From positions 124,001 through 188,000 of the forward strand of contig NZ_JANUBZ010000003.1 of assembly GCF_024808665.1 (NCBI RefSeq): a stretch of 64,000 nt of DNA. Direction: 5' to 3'. Below are positions 1 to 9,576 of the stretch, piece after piece. Source of the stretch: Mucilaginibacter empetricola. Lineage in GTDB: Bacteria; Bacteroidota; Bacteroidia; Sphingobacteriales; Sphingobacteriaceae. Under the pieces are notes generated by a model, which was not told the DNA's origin, did no database searches, and saw only the letters and a program-made list of their open reading frames with translations. Positions within the stretch are counted from its first letter, which is position 1, and each line of letters opens with the position of its first letter. Both the position numbers and the translations under genes were made by a program.

Positions 1-381
1 TGAGGCGTTAAAAGCCATACGACCCCGGTGCGGCAGCATTGCCGATTGTCGGCTACTGTCGGTAATAAACAATTGATCAATGCCGCTGTTGAAGTGGAAA
101 ATATCCTGAAGCAAGGTGTTGAGGCCAATTATAAAAACCAAAAATTGTAGTGTGAAAATAACGCGTTTGATATAAGGCCCTGTACTATATTGAGTTAATA
201 GTATAGCGCAGCCAAATAACAAAAAACACAAAGCCGGGTTAAATTTCATTGCGCCAAACGCGGGAACAACGCTTTTCAAAGCAGGTATATCACAAATCCA
301 GCCGGTTATTACTATTCCCGAAGTAATTATGGTAATTAAACCGATAGTTACAATGGTGGTATTTCTTTGCAGGATATTCAT
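1..381 (-). CDS. N-terminal part of a membrane sensor protein (probable histidine kinase), cut by window edge
   Basis: An open frame on the minus strand starts with ATG at 381 and runs off the window after 127 codons, so the C-terminus is missing. The visible part begins MNILQRNTTIVTIGLITIIT and has at least three hydrophobic segments, about residues 9-27, 48-63 and 71-87. The motif MKFNPALCFLLFG and a later RGRMAFN resemble the membrane region in front of PAS/histidine kinase modules in Bacteroidota, where an 'RMxxNtAlcFll' segment recurs. The kinase assignment is inference because no catalytic domain is inside the window. Codon use matches neighbouring genes. A different sensory or GGDEF-type output domain is possible. 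Confidence 0.6.
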   Translation of the reverse strand, partial: MNILQRNTTIVTIGLITIITSGIVITGWICDIPALKSVVPAFGAMKFNPALCFLLFGCAILLTQYSTGPYIKRVIFTLQFLVFIIGLNTLLQDIFHFNSGIDQLFITDSSRQSAMLPHRGRMAFNAS

Positions 382-593
382 TAAAAAAGCTTAGTATCAA
401 ACATTTTATAACATAAAGGCCAAATGAGACTCGCTCATCAATAATCATATCTGCGCTAATAAAGTTAATACTTAATTGGTTTAATTAGCAAGTCATCGTT
501 AAAAAGAAATAATAACTAATTAGTGAGTTTGAGTTTAATAAAAATTGCCTCAAAGTTTATAAGTGATTGCCCCGTTAAACCGCTGATAATAAA

Positions 594-2888
594 TTAAAAA
601 GGATAGCCTATAGCCAAATTAAAAACCAGGTTCTGGCTTCGCCAGGTTGAGCTTGCAAAGTCAATTTTGTCAATCACCACCCTTTGTCCTAACGGTAAAT
701 ACGGCTCAACAAGCGGGAAACCGACATCCAAACGTAAAATTAATACAGTAAGATTGAAACGTAAACCGGCTCCGGCATCTGCGGCTATCTCACTTAAAAA
801 GTTTTTACTGAATGCTCCGCCGGGTTGGCCGGGCGTGCTATGCATGAGCCATATGTTGCCGGCATCAATAAATAATGCGCCTTCTACTATGCTGAATAGA
901 TGGGGACGGTATTCTACGTTTGCTTCAATCTTTATGTCGCCTGATTCATCGGGTAAGAAATTGGTTCCTTGAGTTAATTCTTCGGGTATGCGATAAGATC
1001 CCGGGCCAATGGAGTGCGCCTGGAAACCCCGCAAACTATTGGAACCACCAATAAAATATTGCTGAGAATAGGGGAGCACCGTTGAATTTCCATAAGGTAT
1101 ACCCACATCAACCATAAAGCGCGTGGCGATTTTACTATCTGTAGAAACTTTATGAAAATACCTGATCTCATTTTCCAGCTTGATGTACTGATTAAATGGT
1201 GTGCCAAAAATCTTGCTTACTTTCCCAGCCAGCGTGTCAGCACCGGTAACAATCCCATACAAATTACCAGATAAACTCACCTTTCCATTATAATATAGCG
1301 TGTTGGTTCTAAGCGATTCGCTTGTATTAGTCCAGGTGTAGCTGTATGAGGGGCCAAAAGTAAATTGCCTGTTAATAACATGCGCCAACGCCGGGTTGCG
1401 TGTTTTTTGAATGCTATCCAGGTAAAGTTGACTTACATGCTCCGGATCAACAAAAGTAACAGTCAATAATTCCAGGTCCTCTTGCTTGTATAGGCTGGGC
1501 TTCCACTGATAGCCGTAGGATACATTAAATGAGTTAAGGGTATACAGTTGAGTTCTGTCAATCAATGTATAGCCGGTGGTTAAAATTGTGCGTGGTATAT
1601 AGGCATTATTTGCTGCAAAGTTAAAGGGCCATATAAACCTTGGCCATGTAATGGAAGGTTGTATACCTGTTTGATAAACATTGTATCCGGAGCTGTATTT
1701 GCCAAACTGAACATCGGTACTTCCAAATAAAGTTACTGTAAGTAGCTCGGCGCCTTTAAAAAGGTTTCTGTTTTTAAAACTCAGATTAATTTGAGCCCCT
1801 TCGTAATTAGCTGATGTTTGCCGCCCCACCACATCAACCTGTAAGGATTTTTTCTTTTGCTGAGTCAGAAAATAATAGATATCCAGTTTCGCCGAATCGG
1901 GCGTAACATCTTCAAATCGATTTTTAACAAACTTAAAAGGGCCCAGCTCAACAAATCTGCTTAATGAATTGTTATGTTTGGTGCGGTTATAAATATCGTT
2001 GGGATGCAGTAATACGGTGTTTTCAAAGGTATAAGGTTCATATTCTTTTTTAGGGTCAATAACATTGTACCATTTGTATTTTTTAGCTGAATCTAACTTT
2101 AAGGCGGTGTCTCTTAATGAATAATGCGGGTAAACATAAATGTTTCTTACGGAGTAAATCCAACGTGCTTCGTCAGGTGTGGCATCTTTTACTTTTACAA
2201 ATAGATCAACCTGGTGGCCGGCAACAGTGCTGTCGTACCGCATAATCAGATCTTCGGGTGCGAAGTAGAAAAACCCTTCCTCCTTTAAGCGGGCGTCAAT
2301 CCGGATGCGTTCATTTTTGATAACATCAAGATCATATCTGTCGCCAACTTTTAATAGTGATTGGGCTGATGTTCCCGTAACGGCAGTATCCAGGTCATCA
2401 TTAATACTTGGAAATACCACTTTGCGGTAATGATAAGCAGGTCCGGTTTGTGCGGTATACACTGCCTTGGCCGTTTTCTTTTTGCCGATGGTATCACCTG
2501 TTACCTGCGCCAAAAAATAACCTTCATTTTGTAGCCTGTTTTGTAAGATGCTGCTGTTCTTTTCCAAATCAACCGAGCTAATCAATACCGGCGGTTCGCC
2601 CAGGTGAGTATTCAGGTAGTGTTTTAAACCGCCCTTTTTGTTGGTTTTTGTTTTTTCATAAATGTAAAGCTTAACCCTTAAGCCTAAAATGCTGCCGTTA
2701 GGTTTAGGGCGCAACAAATCTCCCAGCTCTTCATCCAGTGCTTTGGCTTCGCTCTTTTTTATATTTTTATCATCAACTTTTACGGTACCGCCGGTATATA
2801 GCTTTTGCCCGGGCCCCAGGTTTTTTGTGGTGCTGCAAGCGCTTAGTAAAGCGACAAGAAAAATAAATAAGTAGCTGTGTCTGCTCAT
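594..2888 (-). CDS. tamL: TamL: BamA-superfamily outer-membrane lipoprotein, partner of TamB
   Basis: This 764-aa protein is an Omp85/BamA-superfamily assembly factor. It starts with a lipoprotein signal ending LLSAC (Cys18), then POTRA-like periplasmic repeats (about 35-370), then a 16-strand-type barrel. The barrel carries the loop-6 SLRGF motif and ends in AIGYPF, a typical outer-membrane C-terminus with terminal Phe. In Bacteroidota the TamA role is taken by the lipidated variant TamL, usually encoded beside tamB, exactly as here: tamB ends 16 bp upstream on the same strand. I chose ATG 2888 rather than the longer frame to 3113. The longer version would run inside tamB and add a lysine-rich stretch in front of the signal peptide. 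The pair is expected to help insert outer-membrane proteins and move lipids between membranes. Confidence 0.88.
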   Translation of the reverse strand: MSRHSYLFIFLVALLSACSTTKNLGPGQKLYTGGTVKVDDKNIKKSEAKALDEELGDLLRPKPNGSILGLRVKLYIYEKTKTNKKGGLKHYLNTHLGEPPVLISSVDLEKNSSILQNRLQNEGYFLAQVTGDTIGKKKTAKAVYTAQTGPAYHYRKVVFPSINDDLDTAVTGTSAQSLLKVGDRYDLDVIKNERIRIDARLKEEGFFYFAPEDLIMRYDSTVAGHQVDLFVKVKDATPDEARWIYSVRNIYVYPHYSLRDTALKLDSAKKYKWYNVIDPKKEYEPYTFENTVLLHPNDIYNRTKHNNSLSRFVELGPFKFVKNRFEDVTPDSAKLDIYYFLTQQKKKSLQVDVVGRQTSANYEGAQINLSFKNRNLFKGAELLTVTLFGSTDVQFGKYSSGYNVYQTGIQPSITWPRFIWPFNFAANNAYIPRTILTTGYTLIDRTQLYTLNSFNVSYGYQWKPSLYKQEDLELLTVTFVDPEHVSQLYLDSIQKTRNPALAHVINRQFTFGPSYSYTWTNTSESLRTNTLYYNGKVSLSGNLYGIVTGADTLAGKVSKIFGTPFNQYIKLENEIRYFHKVSTDSKIATRFMVDVGIPYGNSTVLPYSQQYFIGGSNSLRGFQAHSIGPGSYRIPEELTQGTNFLPDESGDIKIEANVEYRPHLFSIVEGALFIDAGNIWLMHSTPGQPGGAFSKNFLSEIAADAGAGLRFNLTVLILRLDVGFPLVEPYLPLGQRVVIDKIDFASSTWRSQNLVFNLAIGYPF

Positions 2889-2904
2889 TTTTTTATAATT
2901 TGTT

Positions 2905-5900
2905 TTACCGGGGTTGTTGCGGCGTTTGTGTTGACAATGAATCTGCTTTTTTATCGGCTGCTTTTTGTTCTTCTTTTTTCTCTTTTTCTTCCTTATTATA
3001 TTGCTTTTCTTCTTGCTTTTCGGCTTTTGATTTTTTGGCGAAAATTTCTTTAAACCTGTTAAAATCATAAGTAAACGTAAAGCCAACGCCGGTTTCCACC
3101 ACTTCGCCTTCAATCACAATAAATTCATCGCGACGGTAAACCCTTACCATGTAGCGCCCGTCTTTAGTTATTTTATAGTTTACCGAAACGTTGCCGGCTA
3201 TATCAGAAGTTTTTTGTCCCGGTTGATTTTGTCCCTCTAAATTGAAATTGCTGCCTACCGTGACATTTAGCCTGTCGTTTAAAAACTGTTTGGATAATCC
3301 TACGTTCAGGTCCGTGCGGTTTTGTTCCACACCGGTTGAATAATCTGCTCCCGAGGTAAGATCAAAACTTAACTGAACACCCGCAATCAGGTTACCGGCC
3401 AGTTTGTTTAATTGGTCCGAAAGGAGACTACTCACACTGTTCCGGATGGCGCTGTTTACACTAAAACCTTCGCCCTGACTTTGCAAAGGGTTATCGCCTA
3501 TAAAGTGACCCAATACCAACACGCCCAACACCTGTTTATTCATCTCGTTGGTATCCTGTCTAACCTGGTCGAGCCGGGCATTTACGGTGGATATAACATC
3601 GGGCCCAACGCTGTAACTGCTATCCGGCAATACAATATCAAAACTGATTTGAGGCTTTAACAGTTGATTTTTTAAACTCAGATTAACGTTGAAAGGTAGC
3701 TTCTGTTTATACTGGGTTGCGTTTTGTGTGCTGCCTAACTGATCGCTCACCAAATCAATAGGAGGTACGTTCGCCACATAAATGGCAGTCAGGTCAACAA
3801 TTGCACTTGTTGGGTCGCCTGTCCAGGTTATGGAGCTGCCTTTTTTAAACAGGAATTTACGTTTTACGGTGGCGTATGACAGGTTATACGATCCCTGATC
3901 GACTGTATAAGTTCCAGTCAGATTTATTTTTCCGCTGGGATCAATGCCCCCATTTAGCTGTCCTTCGCCTTTTATCTGCACCACATCGCCATTGCGTGGA
4001 TCAACAACAATAGTAAAATTGGCTGCCTTATTTATTTTGATAGTGGCAGATACATCAAGCCCCTTAACGTCAGATTTTCGTAACGAATCCAGTTGCCTAG
4101 CTAAAAATATGGAGTCGGCTTTTGTTTCATTCGGATTAATTACTTCTACTACTCCCTGCCGGTCTTCAATACTCGGATCGTCTTCCGGCAATACAATGGT
4201 CAAATCGGTTTTATCATTTACCGTTAGGTTTGCATCAACAACCGGCTTATTCATATCGCCACGAATGGTGATATGCGTATCAATAAAGAGTTTGCCATAG
4301 TACAATTTATTATCGGCCTGGGTCGAATTGATCACCCTGAAATTATTGGCGTCAATATTTAATCCAAATTTAAAATCGGTAAAGGTTTTGGTATAAACGG
4401 TGCCAGTTACTATAGCTTTGTTGCCGAGGGAGTCAACCAGCGTAAAATCATTAAATAAAATACCGTCGTTGTTAAAGGTGATGCTTTCCTTCGGCATACT
4501 GAAATAGGAGTTAAGCATACTCACGTTAAAGCCTACCTTGTTAAAGTTAACATCGCCCCGTATGACTGGCGCGCTGGTTGTTCCACTGATTTTTAATTGC
4601 CCGTTCACACTTCCTGTTGAATTGCGGATACTGCCAAAACTAAAGCCTTCAACACTTTTTACATTCAGGTTTACAATATCCAGGTTCATATCAAAGGTGC
4701 TTGCAGGTGTGGTATAATAAAGCCCTTTCAATTCTACCTGGTTGCCTTTGCCGTTAATGGCTACATCTGCAGCAATAGCATTGGCAGTTTGGTTATTTGC
4801 CTTAATGGCGATGTTTCCAACGGTATCGCTTTTAAAATTGAAATCGCTGATATTTAAATCAGCATTAAATTGCACGGACTTTTGTAAGTCGCTGATATGG
4901 GCTTGCCCGTTTATTGTTCCGCCAACCTGCAATGAATCTTGCTGGGCAGCATGAGTGAGTGTTTCAATTTTAAAGTTTTCAAAATTTACGGTGATCGGCG
5001 CGTTCAACTGCTGCGAATCACTTTTTATACTCAGTACCTGGTTGCTGTTGGTGATGGAAAAGTCTTTTGCCAATAAACCTGAATTTCCAAATTCAAGCGT
5101 ATTGTCAGGATTTACGGCCCATTTATCATAATTGAGGATTAAGCCATCCTGTAAAAAATTAAACTGATATTCGTTTGGTAAAATACTAAATATGCCTGCC
5201 AAACGGTAACGTTCCTTTTTGGCAGCATCGCGTATTTGCACTTTTACATTTAACTTATCGTTTTGCGCATTGCCTGCAATGCTGGTGTATAAAAGATCAA
5301 GCGATGATGACGCTTTTATTTCATCAACCGTTAAATTATAATTAAGCGCATTGTTGTTGGTGTTGATGGCCAGCTTTACATTGTTTACAACTGTAGTTCC
5401 ATAAACTACTTTTGGGATGGCGCCGTTAAGGGTTAAATCACCCTTCCCACTATCAAAATGACCGGTTATGCTTATAGGTTCGAGCGTTTTTAATGACGGA
5501 AAGAATTGTGCTGAAACCGGCGTTTTAACTATCCTTATGTCAAAAGCAAATTGCTGAGGCGAATAAGCCGCCTTTGTTTTAGCGGTTGTTTTTTCTTTAT
5601 CCGTATTAAAGTATTTATCTATTAAATCCTGAAAAGCCGGCCCTATTTCGGTTAGTTTATATTTGCCTGCCATGTGGGCGTTCAGCATTGGCGCTTTTAA
5701 CCGCAAGGTGCTGCTATCTGCATTGGCCGTAGATACCAAACTTATGGTATCAGATTTTATTACACGATTACCGACATTGATAAGCAAATCAGTGGCCTGT
5801 ATTTTCGCATTCAAATAATTGGGGTCGGCAGTTGGCACGTCGGCCACTATTTTGCCGTGAAAGCGCATTTCGCCCTGTGAGAAATTTAGTTTTTGCAGGT

Positions 5901-8076
5901 TAATACTATCAACCAATAATGTTGCATTTACCGATGGATATTGTTTGTTCATATCGGCTTTGCCCACCAGGCTGAAGCTAATATTAGGATTCTTAAGGCT
6001 TGCCTTGGCGGTATAGTCACCATTATGTGCCGTGCCCGAAAGGTTTAAATTTTGATAGGTATAACCCTTAATATTGGCCTTAACAACATCGCCAGTGAAC
6101 GTTAGGTTTGCTTTTTTAGGATCGAGCCCGGTGCCCGATATGGAGGTTGTTAACGTAACATTGCCAACCATTTGCGGTTGTTTGATAAGTGCACCAACAT
6201 TTAAATCATTCGCTTTTATATTGGCGGTGTAAGTAGCACCCTCTTTGCTGCCGCCATTTTTCATGGTTGCAGTAAGATCAACAGCCCCATCGCTTGAGCG
6301 AAGCAGCATATTGGTATTAAAATTATACATGCTGCCTTTAAATGTGCCTTTAAGGTTTAAGTTGGATGGAATGCTGACAGATGATGGGATCACCCCGGCA
6401 GAAACCAGTTTACCAATGTCATCACTGCTGGTGTTAAAATCATTAATGGTTAAGTCAAAATATGCCTTTTTTATATCAGGCAGCCCGCGTATAATGGCTG
6501 ATGCTTTGATGTGGGTTTTGCTTAAGCCGCTAACCTCCAGATTTGGAATGCGCAGATCATTTACTTTGCCCACAACCCGGCCATCAATTTTGAAAACGGC
6601 ATTGGGCGCACGCTTAAAAGGATCTATCGTAGCCATGGAGGGCATCAACAGCAATACATCTCTTAAACCTAAACGGCTGCCATTTAAATTGGCATTGATA
6701 AATAATTGACCGGGGTTAGTACTTAATGATGCAATTGACGGATAACTTACCTGCACCTGGTTTTGTAATAACGTTTGTGGTGTTTCCACCAAAAGATCAT
6801 TCAAGTAGGCACTCTTGGGGCCGTACAGGAATGAGGTGTGAAATCTTTTGATATTCAGGCCGCTCTTTTCGCTAAATGTGAATGTGTTTATTTTGCCGGA
6901 AATGGTATCGGGAGTGTATGATATGTTTTCCGCATCTGCATTTAGGTTACGGATATCCATGTGGCCAAAATCGAGGCCTTTGGCTAATGGTTTTTGCGCA
7001 TTATTATCAAATTGGATATTATCGTTACTAAAGCCAATTTTTCCTAATGTGGCCCGCCAACCTTTACCACTTTGTGGTGAGGCCACCAGGGTATCTAATT
7101 TTTTAACCGCTTTCACTACTGTTTTTTTGACAGATTGAGGTTGCGCAAAAGCAAGAAACGCTTTGGTATCATTTAGTTCGATGCTTTTAATACCAACGTT
7201 TTGATTTTTCAGGTCGATTTTATCCATCTCGATTAAAAGCTTACCCAATCCAACTTGTGTGGTCATGGTGCTGCTGCGGTAATCAATTTTTACTTTTGAA
7301 ACATCAATTGTGCCCAAATTAAGCGTCATGTTGATGGGTTTGGTAGTGGTATCAATGGGAACTATTTTGGTGCCGTTAGCCGAAACAGGGTTCTGGATAA
7401 TGCGCGCGTCGATGCCTGATAGGGTAATTTTGGGAATGGTAAATTTCATTTTGTCCATATCAAAGTCTTTGATACGGGTATCAAAATGGCCAAGTATAAA
7501 CTTGATATCATTGCCGGTAATAGCATCTTTATAAGAAACATTTATCCTATCCAAAAAAACTTTATCGATAGAAAACTTCATGGTTGATGAAGTATCCGTA
7601 GGTTTTACAGGCTTTTTTTGCTCCCCGGCGAAGGCTTTGATGATGTAATCAAAATTGAAAACGCTATCGGCCCCACGGTTGATGTTTGTAGTGATACCTT
7701 CCAGGTCAATTTCATTAATTTCTACCTTATGATTAAGCAGCTTAAACAGGCTGATATCCACTTTTAGTTTTTCACCGGCTATAAGGGTGTCTTTTTTCTG
7801 ATCTTCAAAATAAACATCCTCCAAAACAATCAGCTTAGGGAGCCCTAGCGAAATATGACCAATTTTAACTTTAGTATGAATTTTCCCCTGGATAAAAGTA
7901 ACTGCTTTATCTTTTGCGAAATTTTGAACCGCAGGTATCTGAATCAGGATAGCGATTAGCAGGATAAGAAAGATGATACTTGCAAGTATCCAGAGAATGG
8001 TTTTAAGGGCTACTCGGCCAAATCGTTCCAATGGTATAAGTTTTTCAAGGTGATTATGATTTATATTTATAATCAA
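2905..8076 (-). CDS. tamB: TamB, inner-membrane-anchored AsmA-like translocation/assembly protein
   Basis: A 1723-aa protein with one N-terminal membrane anchor (about residues 23-48). A very long beta-rich periplasmic body of AsmA-like repeats follows, then the conserved TamB C-terminal domain (DUF490), seen near residues 1500-1660 (LGHFIGDN, SLLSDQLNKLAGNL). The protein would span the periplasm from the inner membrane to its barrel partner. The last 50 residues are a charged Lys/Glu-rich tail. The start is uncertain: the frame has no ATG near its beginning. TTG at 8076 gives the reported length; a second TTG at 8031 (LERFGR) just before the membrane helix is an equally good candidate. The gene is followed after 16 bp by tamL, so the two are surely co-transcribed. 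Confidence 0.9.
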   Translation of the reverse strand: MIININHNHLEKLIPLERFGRVALKTILWILASIIFLILLIAILIQIPAVQNFAKDKAVTFIQGKIHTKVKIGHISLGLPKLIVLEDVYFEDQKKDTLIAGEKLKVDISLFKLLNHKVEINEIDLEGITTNINRGADSVFNFDYIIKAFAGEQKKPVKPTDTSSTMKFSIDKVFLDRINVSYKDAITGNDIKFILGHFDTRIKDFDMDKMKFTIPKITLSGIDARIIQNPVSANGTKIVPIDTTTKPINMTLNLGTIDVSKVKIDYRSSTMTTQVGLGKLLIEMDKIDLKNQNVGIKSIELNDTKAFLAFAQPQSVKKTVVKAVKKLDTLVASPQSGKGWRATLGKIGFSNDNIQFDNNAQKPLAKGLDFGHMDIRNLNADAENISYTPDTISGKINTFTFSEKSGLNIKRFHTSFLYGPKSAYLNDLLVETPQTLLQNQVQVSYPSIASLSTNPGQLFINANLNGSRLGLRDVLLLMPSMATIDPFKRAPNAVFKIDGRVVGKVNDLRIPNLEVSGLSKTHIKASAIIRGLPDIKKAYFDLTINDFNTSSDDIGKLVSAGVIPSSVSIPSNLNLKGTFKGSMYNFNTNMLLRSSDGAVDLTATMKNGGSKEGATYTANIKANDLNVGALIKQPQMVGNVTLTTSISGTGLDPKKANLTFTGDVVKANIKGYTYQNLNLSGTAHNGDYTAKASLKNPNISFSLVGKADMNKQYPSVNATLLVDSINLQKLNFSQGEMRFHGKIVADVPTADPNYLNAKIQATDLLINVGNRVIKSDTISLVSTANADSSTLRLKAPMLNAHMAGKYKLTEIGPAFQDLIDKYFNTDKEKTTAKTKAAYSPQQFAFDIRIVKTPVSAQFFPSLKTLEPISITGHFDSGKGDLTLNGAIPKVVYGTTVVNNVKLAINTNNNALNYNLTVDEIKASSSLDLLYTSIAGNAQNDKLNVKVQIRDAAKKERYRLAGIFSILPNEYQFNFLQDGLILNYDKWAVNPDNTLEFGNSGLLAKDFSITNSNQVLSIKSDSQQLNAPITVNFENFKIETLTHAAQQDSLQVGGTINGQAHISDLQKSVQFNADLNISDFNFKSDTVGNIAIKANNQTANAIAADVAINGKGNQVELKGLYYTTPASTFDMNLDIVNLNVKSVEGFSFGSIRNSTGSVNGQLKISGTTSAPVIRGDVNFNKVGFNVSMLNSYFSMPKESITFNNDGILFNDFTLVDSLGNKAIVTGTVYTKTFTDFKFGLNIDANNFRVINSTQADNKLYYGKLFIDTHITIRGDMNKPVVDANLTVNDKTDLTIVLPEDDPSIEDRQGVVEVINPNETKADSIFLARQLDSLRKSDVKGLDVSATIKINKAANFTIVVDPRNGDVVQIKGEGQLNGGIDPSGKINLTGTYTVDQGSYNLSYATVKRKFLFKKGSSITWTGDPTSAIVDLTAIYVANVPPIDLVSDQLGSTQNATQYKQKLPFNVNLSLKNQLLKPQISFDIVLPDSSYSVGPDVISTVNARLDQVRQDTNEMNKQVLGVLVLGHFIGDNPLQSQGEGFSVNSAIRNSVSSLLSDQLNKLAGNLIAGVQLSFDLTSGADYSTGVEQNRTDLNVGLSKQFLNDRLNVTVGSNFNLEGQNQPGQKTSDIAGNVSVNYKITKDGRYMVRVYRRDEFIVIEGEVVETGVGFTFTYDFNRFKEIFAKKSKAEKQEEKQYNKEEKEKKEEQKAADKKADSLSTQTPQQPR

Positions 8077-8201
8077 ATAACTACCCGAAAAGTTTTTAGG
8101 GTTTCAACTAAAATAGCATAAATATTTATTTACCAACCTGTTATTGATAAATAAATTAAGGTAGATATGGAATTACTGTTTTATTATAACCGATAGCCGA
8201 C

Positions 8202-9473
8202 TTAGTTGGCCTTGTTATTTTTTAGAGTATTTAACAATGCGTAGCCTGCCAGCTCATCCCAGCGCGCTCCGGCAGGTCGGTAATAAACCAGCAGCTGGTA
8301 ATTATTTTCTGTTTGAAAGAAGCTGCCTTCCAATGCAACGTCATCTTGTTTACCGCTTTTATCAACCCAAACATACGTATAATCATAAACCCCTTGCTTT
8401 AATAAAATATTGGCAGCAAACCTGTTGTTTACAGCATCAAAGTTCAGTTTACTATTATCATCTACTTTATAGGCATTAAACTGGCCCAAAATATAGGGAC
8501 TCCCATCATTAGGTGATTTTTTGGTAGAAAGCGTAAAGTACATATACGCATAGTCAGCATCTATACGCGGGTCGGTTCCATCCTGGTTGATGATAAAAAA
8601 ACGACCATCCAAATCATACTGAAATGAATAATTAGGTTCATTTCTGTCGAGGTCTGTCAGTAAAAGAATATTATTGGCTGTGTCGCTGCGGGTAATATGC
8701 AATATCCGTTCGGAGTTTAGCTTTAACGTGCGGGTATCAAAATGCCTGAATTCATTTCCTCCCGGAAAATCATTTATCGTAATATCATTATAAATCAATT
8801 TAGTGCCCTGTATATAAGTTGGCTGCGCGTTTAACTGGCCGGTTTCACTCCGTCCATTTTGCATAATGATGGTACGAAGGTCATTTCCCGGATTTTGAAC
8901 CCGCAGGCTGCCATAATCCAACGTGAAGTTGATTTTTTGGTTGGCTGGCCTTGTTGACACATCGCCCGATTGAACAATTTCGGCACTTAAGGTTATTTGT
9001 GGACTCAGCACATACATGCGGCGGGTTAATATCAGTTTCGACTGGTCGTCATCTTCATAAACCTTTAAAATATAATTGCCTGATATTTTTGGTGCGATGT
9101 TTTGATTGGGTAACCTGATTTGATAGTGGGTGTACTTTTGAACGGTAGCCGTTGAATAGCTGAAATCGGTTATTCTATCATCGGTATAATTTTTCAAATA
9201 TTCTGCTGTAGAAAGATTGGATGAGTTCCAGTTAATATCGCAATGCTCAATAGTATAGCTGAAGTTTTTAGATCCGCCCTGCAAATCATCAAACGCTAGC
9301 AAAAGTTTATCAGCCGAACCTAAAGTAATTACCGGAAATGAATCTTTTTGCGTTTTATTGTAAAACTCAATGCTTTTTATATTGGCCTGAAAAACGTTGT
9401 TATCATAAGTTGATTGCGCAAAGGTTTCGGCACTGATAAGCAGTAATAAAAGCAGGAAGTAAATCTTTCTCAT
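8202..9473 (-). CDS. DUF5103 family protein, type 9 secretion system plug-like
   Basis: A 423-aa exported protein with a clear signal peptide (MRKIYFLLLLLL...TFAQ, cleavage after about residue 19) and a beta-rich body. Motifs include YTIEHCDINW, a DRITDFSYS stretch and DYTYVWVDKSGKQDD near the C-terminus. These fit the DUF5103 family. A member of that family was found as the 'Plug' protein that closes the SprA translocon of the type 9 secretion system in Flavobacterium. By homology this protein would sit at the periplasmic side of the outer membrane and gate SprA. No other T9SS gene is in the window, so function rests on the family alone. It lies 125 bp downstream of the tamB start region in the same direction and may be transcribed separately. 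Confidence 0.8.
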   Translation of the reverse strand: MRKIYFLLLLLLISAETFAQSTYDNNVFQANIKSIEFYNKTQKDSFPVITLGSADKLLLAFDDLQGGSKNFSYTIEHCDINWNSSNLSTAEYLKNYTDDRITDFSYSTATVQKYTHYQIRLPNQNIAPKISGNYILKVYEDDDQSKLILTRRMYVLSPQITLSAEIVQSGDVSTRPANQKINFTLDYGSLRVQNPGNDLRTIIMQNGRSETGQLNAQPTYIQGTKLIYNDITINDFPGGNEFRHFDTRTLKLNSERILHITRSDTANNILLLTDLDRNEPNYSFQYDLDGRFFIINQDGTDPRIDADYAYMYFTLSTKKSPNDGSPYILGQFNAYKVDDNSKLNFDAVNNRFAANILLKQGVYDYTYVWVDKSGKQDDVALEGSFFQTENNYQLLVYYRPAGARWDELAGYALLNTLKNNKAN

Positions 9474-9530
9474 ATAATGATGTTATTGCAATTAACGCAA
9501 TTTAGTTTACACACGTATTTACTCAAAAAA

Positions 9531-9556
9531 AAATCTCTCCGGTAGGGGAGAGATTT
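9531..9556 (-). terminator. Rho-independent terminator of the ABC-F gene
   Basis: A perfect 10-bp stem (AAATCTCTCC with GGAGAGATTT) closes a six-base loop and is flanked by a T-run on the minus strand. It lies 21 bp past the stop codon of the ABC-F gene (9577). It also has an A/T flank on the other side and may work in both directions. Confidence 0.85.
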
Positions 9557-9576
9557 TTGTAATATTATTGTGATGA

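Noticed and set aside
1..150. Plus-strand open frame at the window start ending in NYKNQKL
   Set aside because: The minus strand encodes a clear multi-helix membrane protein over the same bases; the plus frame is its shadow.
2889..3113. Upstream extension of tamL by 75 codons
   Set aside because: It lies inside the end of tamB, is a Lys-rich shadow of that gene's Glu/Lys tail, and would put a charged stretch in front of a perfect lipoprotein signal.
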